Notes under the pieces: model-generated | Database searches by the model: none | Seen by the model: only the letters and a program-made list of their open reading frames with translations | What the model was told of the DNA's origin: nothing | Shown here: one piece after another, positions 4,387 to 5,899 of the stretch | Position numbering within the stretch: position 1 is the stretch's first letter | Layout: each line of letters opens with the position of its first letter | Program-made: the position numbers and the translations under genes | Assembly (NCBI GenBank): GCA_003193815.1 | Contig: PSPB01000053.1 | Location: 1-5,899, forward strand | Source: Methanobacteriota archaeon | Lineage (GTDB): Archaea; Thermoplasmatota; Poseidoniia; MGIII; CG-Epi1 | Length of the DNA stretch: 5,899 bases | Direction of reading: 5' to 3'

Positions 4387-5899
4387 CTACATCTCCTCTG
4401 GCGCGACCACGCCCAGCAGCCCCAGCACATCCGCCAGCACGCGTCGCGTCCCGTCGACCAGCGCCAGCCGGAACCCCTCGGCGTCGGAGCCAATCACCGG
4501 GCAGTCGCGGTAGAAGCCGTTCAGCGCCCCCGCCAGGCCATGCGCGCAGGGCGGCAGCAGGTGCAGCTTGCGCTCGCCGGCGGCGCGCGCGACCGTCGCC
4601 GGCCAGCACGCGAGTTGCCGCAGCAGTGCCTCCTCGGTCGGGTGCAGTTCACTGGGCGGGTCGCCGCCCGGCGTTCCGTCGGCGCGCCGCAGGATGGCGC
4701 AACAGCGCGCGTGCGAATACATCGTGAACGGCGCCGAGTCCCCCTCGAAGCTCAGCGCGTCCTGCCAGCGGAAGGTGAAGCCCTTTTCGGCCTGCACGCG
4801 CAGGATGTTGTAGCGCAATGCTCCCGTTCCAATGGCGGTCGCCAGTGCCTGTCGCTGCGCGGAAGCCATGTCGGGGCGGCGCTGCTCGAGTTCCGAGAGC
4901 GCCCGCTGCTGCGCCTCGTCGAGCATGTCGTCGAGGTAGACGACGCGTCCGGCGCGGGTCGACATCTTGCCGCCCGGCAGGCTGACGAAGGCGTAGAACA
5001 CTGCTTCAGGCGTGGGGGCGTCGAGCTCGCCCAGCGCGATGCTGAGCAGCTGCGACTGCAGTTTGTGGTCCTCGCCGAGGACGTTCAGCGCCATGTCACA
5101 GCGGTCGAACTTGTCGAGATGGTAGGCTACGTCGCGCGTCGTGTAGAGGCTCAATCCGCTCTTACGCGTGAAGAAGAAGCGCTGGTTGCGGCCGGCGATG
5201 CCGTGCCCCGCAAGGTCAAGGAACTTCGCCCCGTCATCGTCGCCGCAGAGCGCGGACTGCGCCAGCCGTTCGATAACGTCGTTGACGGCACCGCCGGCGA
5301 CGAGCGCCGATTCGTGGAAATACGCGTCGGCCTCGGCGCCCAGCCTCGCCAGCGATTCGCGCATGCCCGCCAGCATCTTTTCGGCGGCGCCCGCGACCTC
5401 GTCGGCCGCTTCCGTGTCGCCCTCTTCGCAGCGTTCCATCAGCGCGTAAATCGCCTCCTTCGCGGCGGGGTCCTCCTCGAGCGCGGTGTTCGCCTGCCGA
5501 TAGCATTCGACCAGCGCGTGGTCGACCTTCGGCGCGTCGCCCGGCGCGAAGTGGCGCAGACCGTACGCGAGCGTGGCCGCTTGCCGGCCCATGTCGTTGA
5601 CGTAGTACTCGGTCGCGACCTCGTCGCCCGCGTAGCGCAGCAGTCGCGCCAGCGTATCGCCGATAATCGGGTTACGCGCGCGCCCCATGTGGAACGGGCC
5701 GGTGGCGTTGGCCGAAGTGTGCTCAATCAGCACGCGGCGGCCAGTCGGGGTGCAGGTGCCGAAATCGCCGGCCGCGATTTCGGCCAGCAACGGCGCAGCC
5801 AGCGGACGCCAGTCGAGCGTGATGTTGCAGTAGCCGCTATCAGCCGTCGCGCGCAGCCCGCGGCCGGCGAGCACAGCCGCCAGTTCGGTCGCCAGCGCC
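4387..5899 (-). CDS. argS: Arginyl-tRNA synthetase, class I (N-terminus outside window)
   Basis: ArgRS attaches arginine to tRNA-Arg using ATP. The frame is open to the right edge, showing 503 residues; family length of roughly 550-560 suggests about 50 N-terminal residues are missing. Numbering from the GTG codon at 5874 (internal, not the start), the end of the Arg-specific N-domain shows SGYCNITLDW (13-22). The catalytic domain has EHTSANATGPFHMGRARNPI (51-70), in which HMGR replaces HIGH as in other euryarchaeal ArgRS, then YYVNDMGRQ (90-98). LGEDHK (266-271) lies in the core, and KMSTR (303-307) is the KMSKS equivalent. The helical DALR anticodon-binding domain covers about 380-495, with FEGDSAPFTMYSHAR (376-390) near its start and the typical ending LGLLGVVAPEEM. 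All signatures are intact. The promoter is outside the window. Its last codons supply the ribosome site for recJ, which starts at the next base. Confidence 0.96.
   Translation of the reverse strand, partial: ALATELAAVLAGRGLRATADSGYCNITLDWRPLAAPLLAEIAAGDFGTCTPTGRRVLIEHTSANATGPFHMGRARNPIIGDTLARLLRYAGDEVATEYYVNDMGRQAATLAYGLRHFAPGDAPKVDHALVECYRQANTALEEDPAAKEAIYALMERCEEGDTEAADEVAGAAEKMLAGMRESLARLGAEADAYFHESALVAGGAVNDVIERLAQSALCGDDDGAKFLDLAGHGIAGRNQRFFFTRKSGLSLYTTRDVAYHLDKFDRCDMALNVLGEDHKLQSQLLSIALGELDAPTPEAVFYAFVSLPGGKMSTRAGRVVYLDDMLDEAQQRALSELEQRRPDMASAQRQALATAIGTGALRYNILRVQAEKGFTFRWQDALSFEGDSAPFTMYSHARCCAILRRADGTPGGDPPSELHPTEEALLRQLACWPATVARAAGERKLHLLPPCAHGLAGALNGFYRDCPVIGSDAEGFRLALVDGTRRVLADVLGLLGVVAPEEM
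4393..4399 (-). promoter_or_regulatory. Shine-Dalgarno site for recJ inside the argS 3' end
   Basis: Read on the - strand, AGAGGAG (4399-4393) ends in GGAG and is followed by the six bases ATGTAG before the GTG start of recJ at 4386. It lies in the last argS codons (Pro-Glu-Glu-Met-stop). The good spacing decides the recJ start and implies coupled translation of the two genes from one mRNA. Confidence 0.65.

Noticed and set aside
4272..4727. 151-residue + strand frame opposite recJ/argS
   Set aside because: Its Arg/Ala/Pro-rich product is typical of a GC-rich antisense shadow, and argS on the other strand is unambiguous.
5680..5691. HMGR in place of HIGH in ArgRS as a possible inactivating change
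   Set aside because: H-x-G-R is the form I recall in other euryarchaeal ArgRS, and all remaining catalytic motifs are intact.
1..5899. CRISPR, insertion sequence, phage, toxin-antitoxin or other defence system
   Set aside because: I saw no spaced direct repeats, transposase motifs, terminal inverted repeats or toxin-like genes; the window is filled by housekeeping genes.

Overview
The window looks like a chromosomal segment of a GC-rich archaeon. The clearest sign is a full-length FttA/aCPSF1-type KH-MBL-beta-CASP ribonuclease, a family found throughout Archaea. An archaeal-style proteasome beta subunit and a euryarchaeal-looking arginyl-tRNA synthetase (H-x-G-R in place of HIGH, KMST motif) agree with this. 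The RecJ is of the long bacterial type, with DHH, DHHA1 and OB domains. That would suit a Thermoplasmatota or marine-group-like euryarchaeon carrying bacterial-type genes, but the lineage is an inference and cannot be fixed from this window.

Layout: on the + strand lie the 3' end of psmB (to 443), fttA (477-2399), a 74-residue predicted helical-hairpin protein (2402-2626) and a tRNA-Cys(GCA) gene (2652-2726). The three protein genes are tightly packed and read as one operon. The - strand carries argS (entering from the right edge, ending at 4387) followed with no gap by recJ (4386-2728). The recJ stop lies one base beyond the CCA end of tRNA-Cys, so the two transcription units converge with almost no spacer. 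No stretch of more than 33 bases lacks a gene.

Functional themes: protein turnover (PsmB), 3'-end formation and transcription termination (FttA), translation (tRNA-Cys, ArgS) and DNA repair (RecJ). This is mostly core housekeeping; I see no CRISPR array, insertion sequence, phage gene or defence cassette. The points most worth a second look are the adenine at the discriminator position of tRNA-Cys (U73 is the usual cysteine identity base), the terminator-free convergent junction beside the gene for the archaeal termination factor, the unrecognised small protein following fttA, and a perfect hairpin with the psmB stop codon as its loop.
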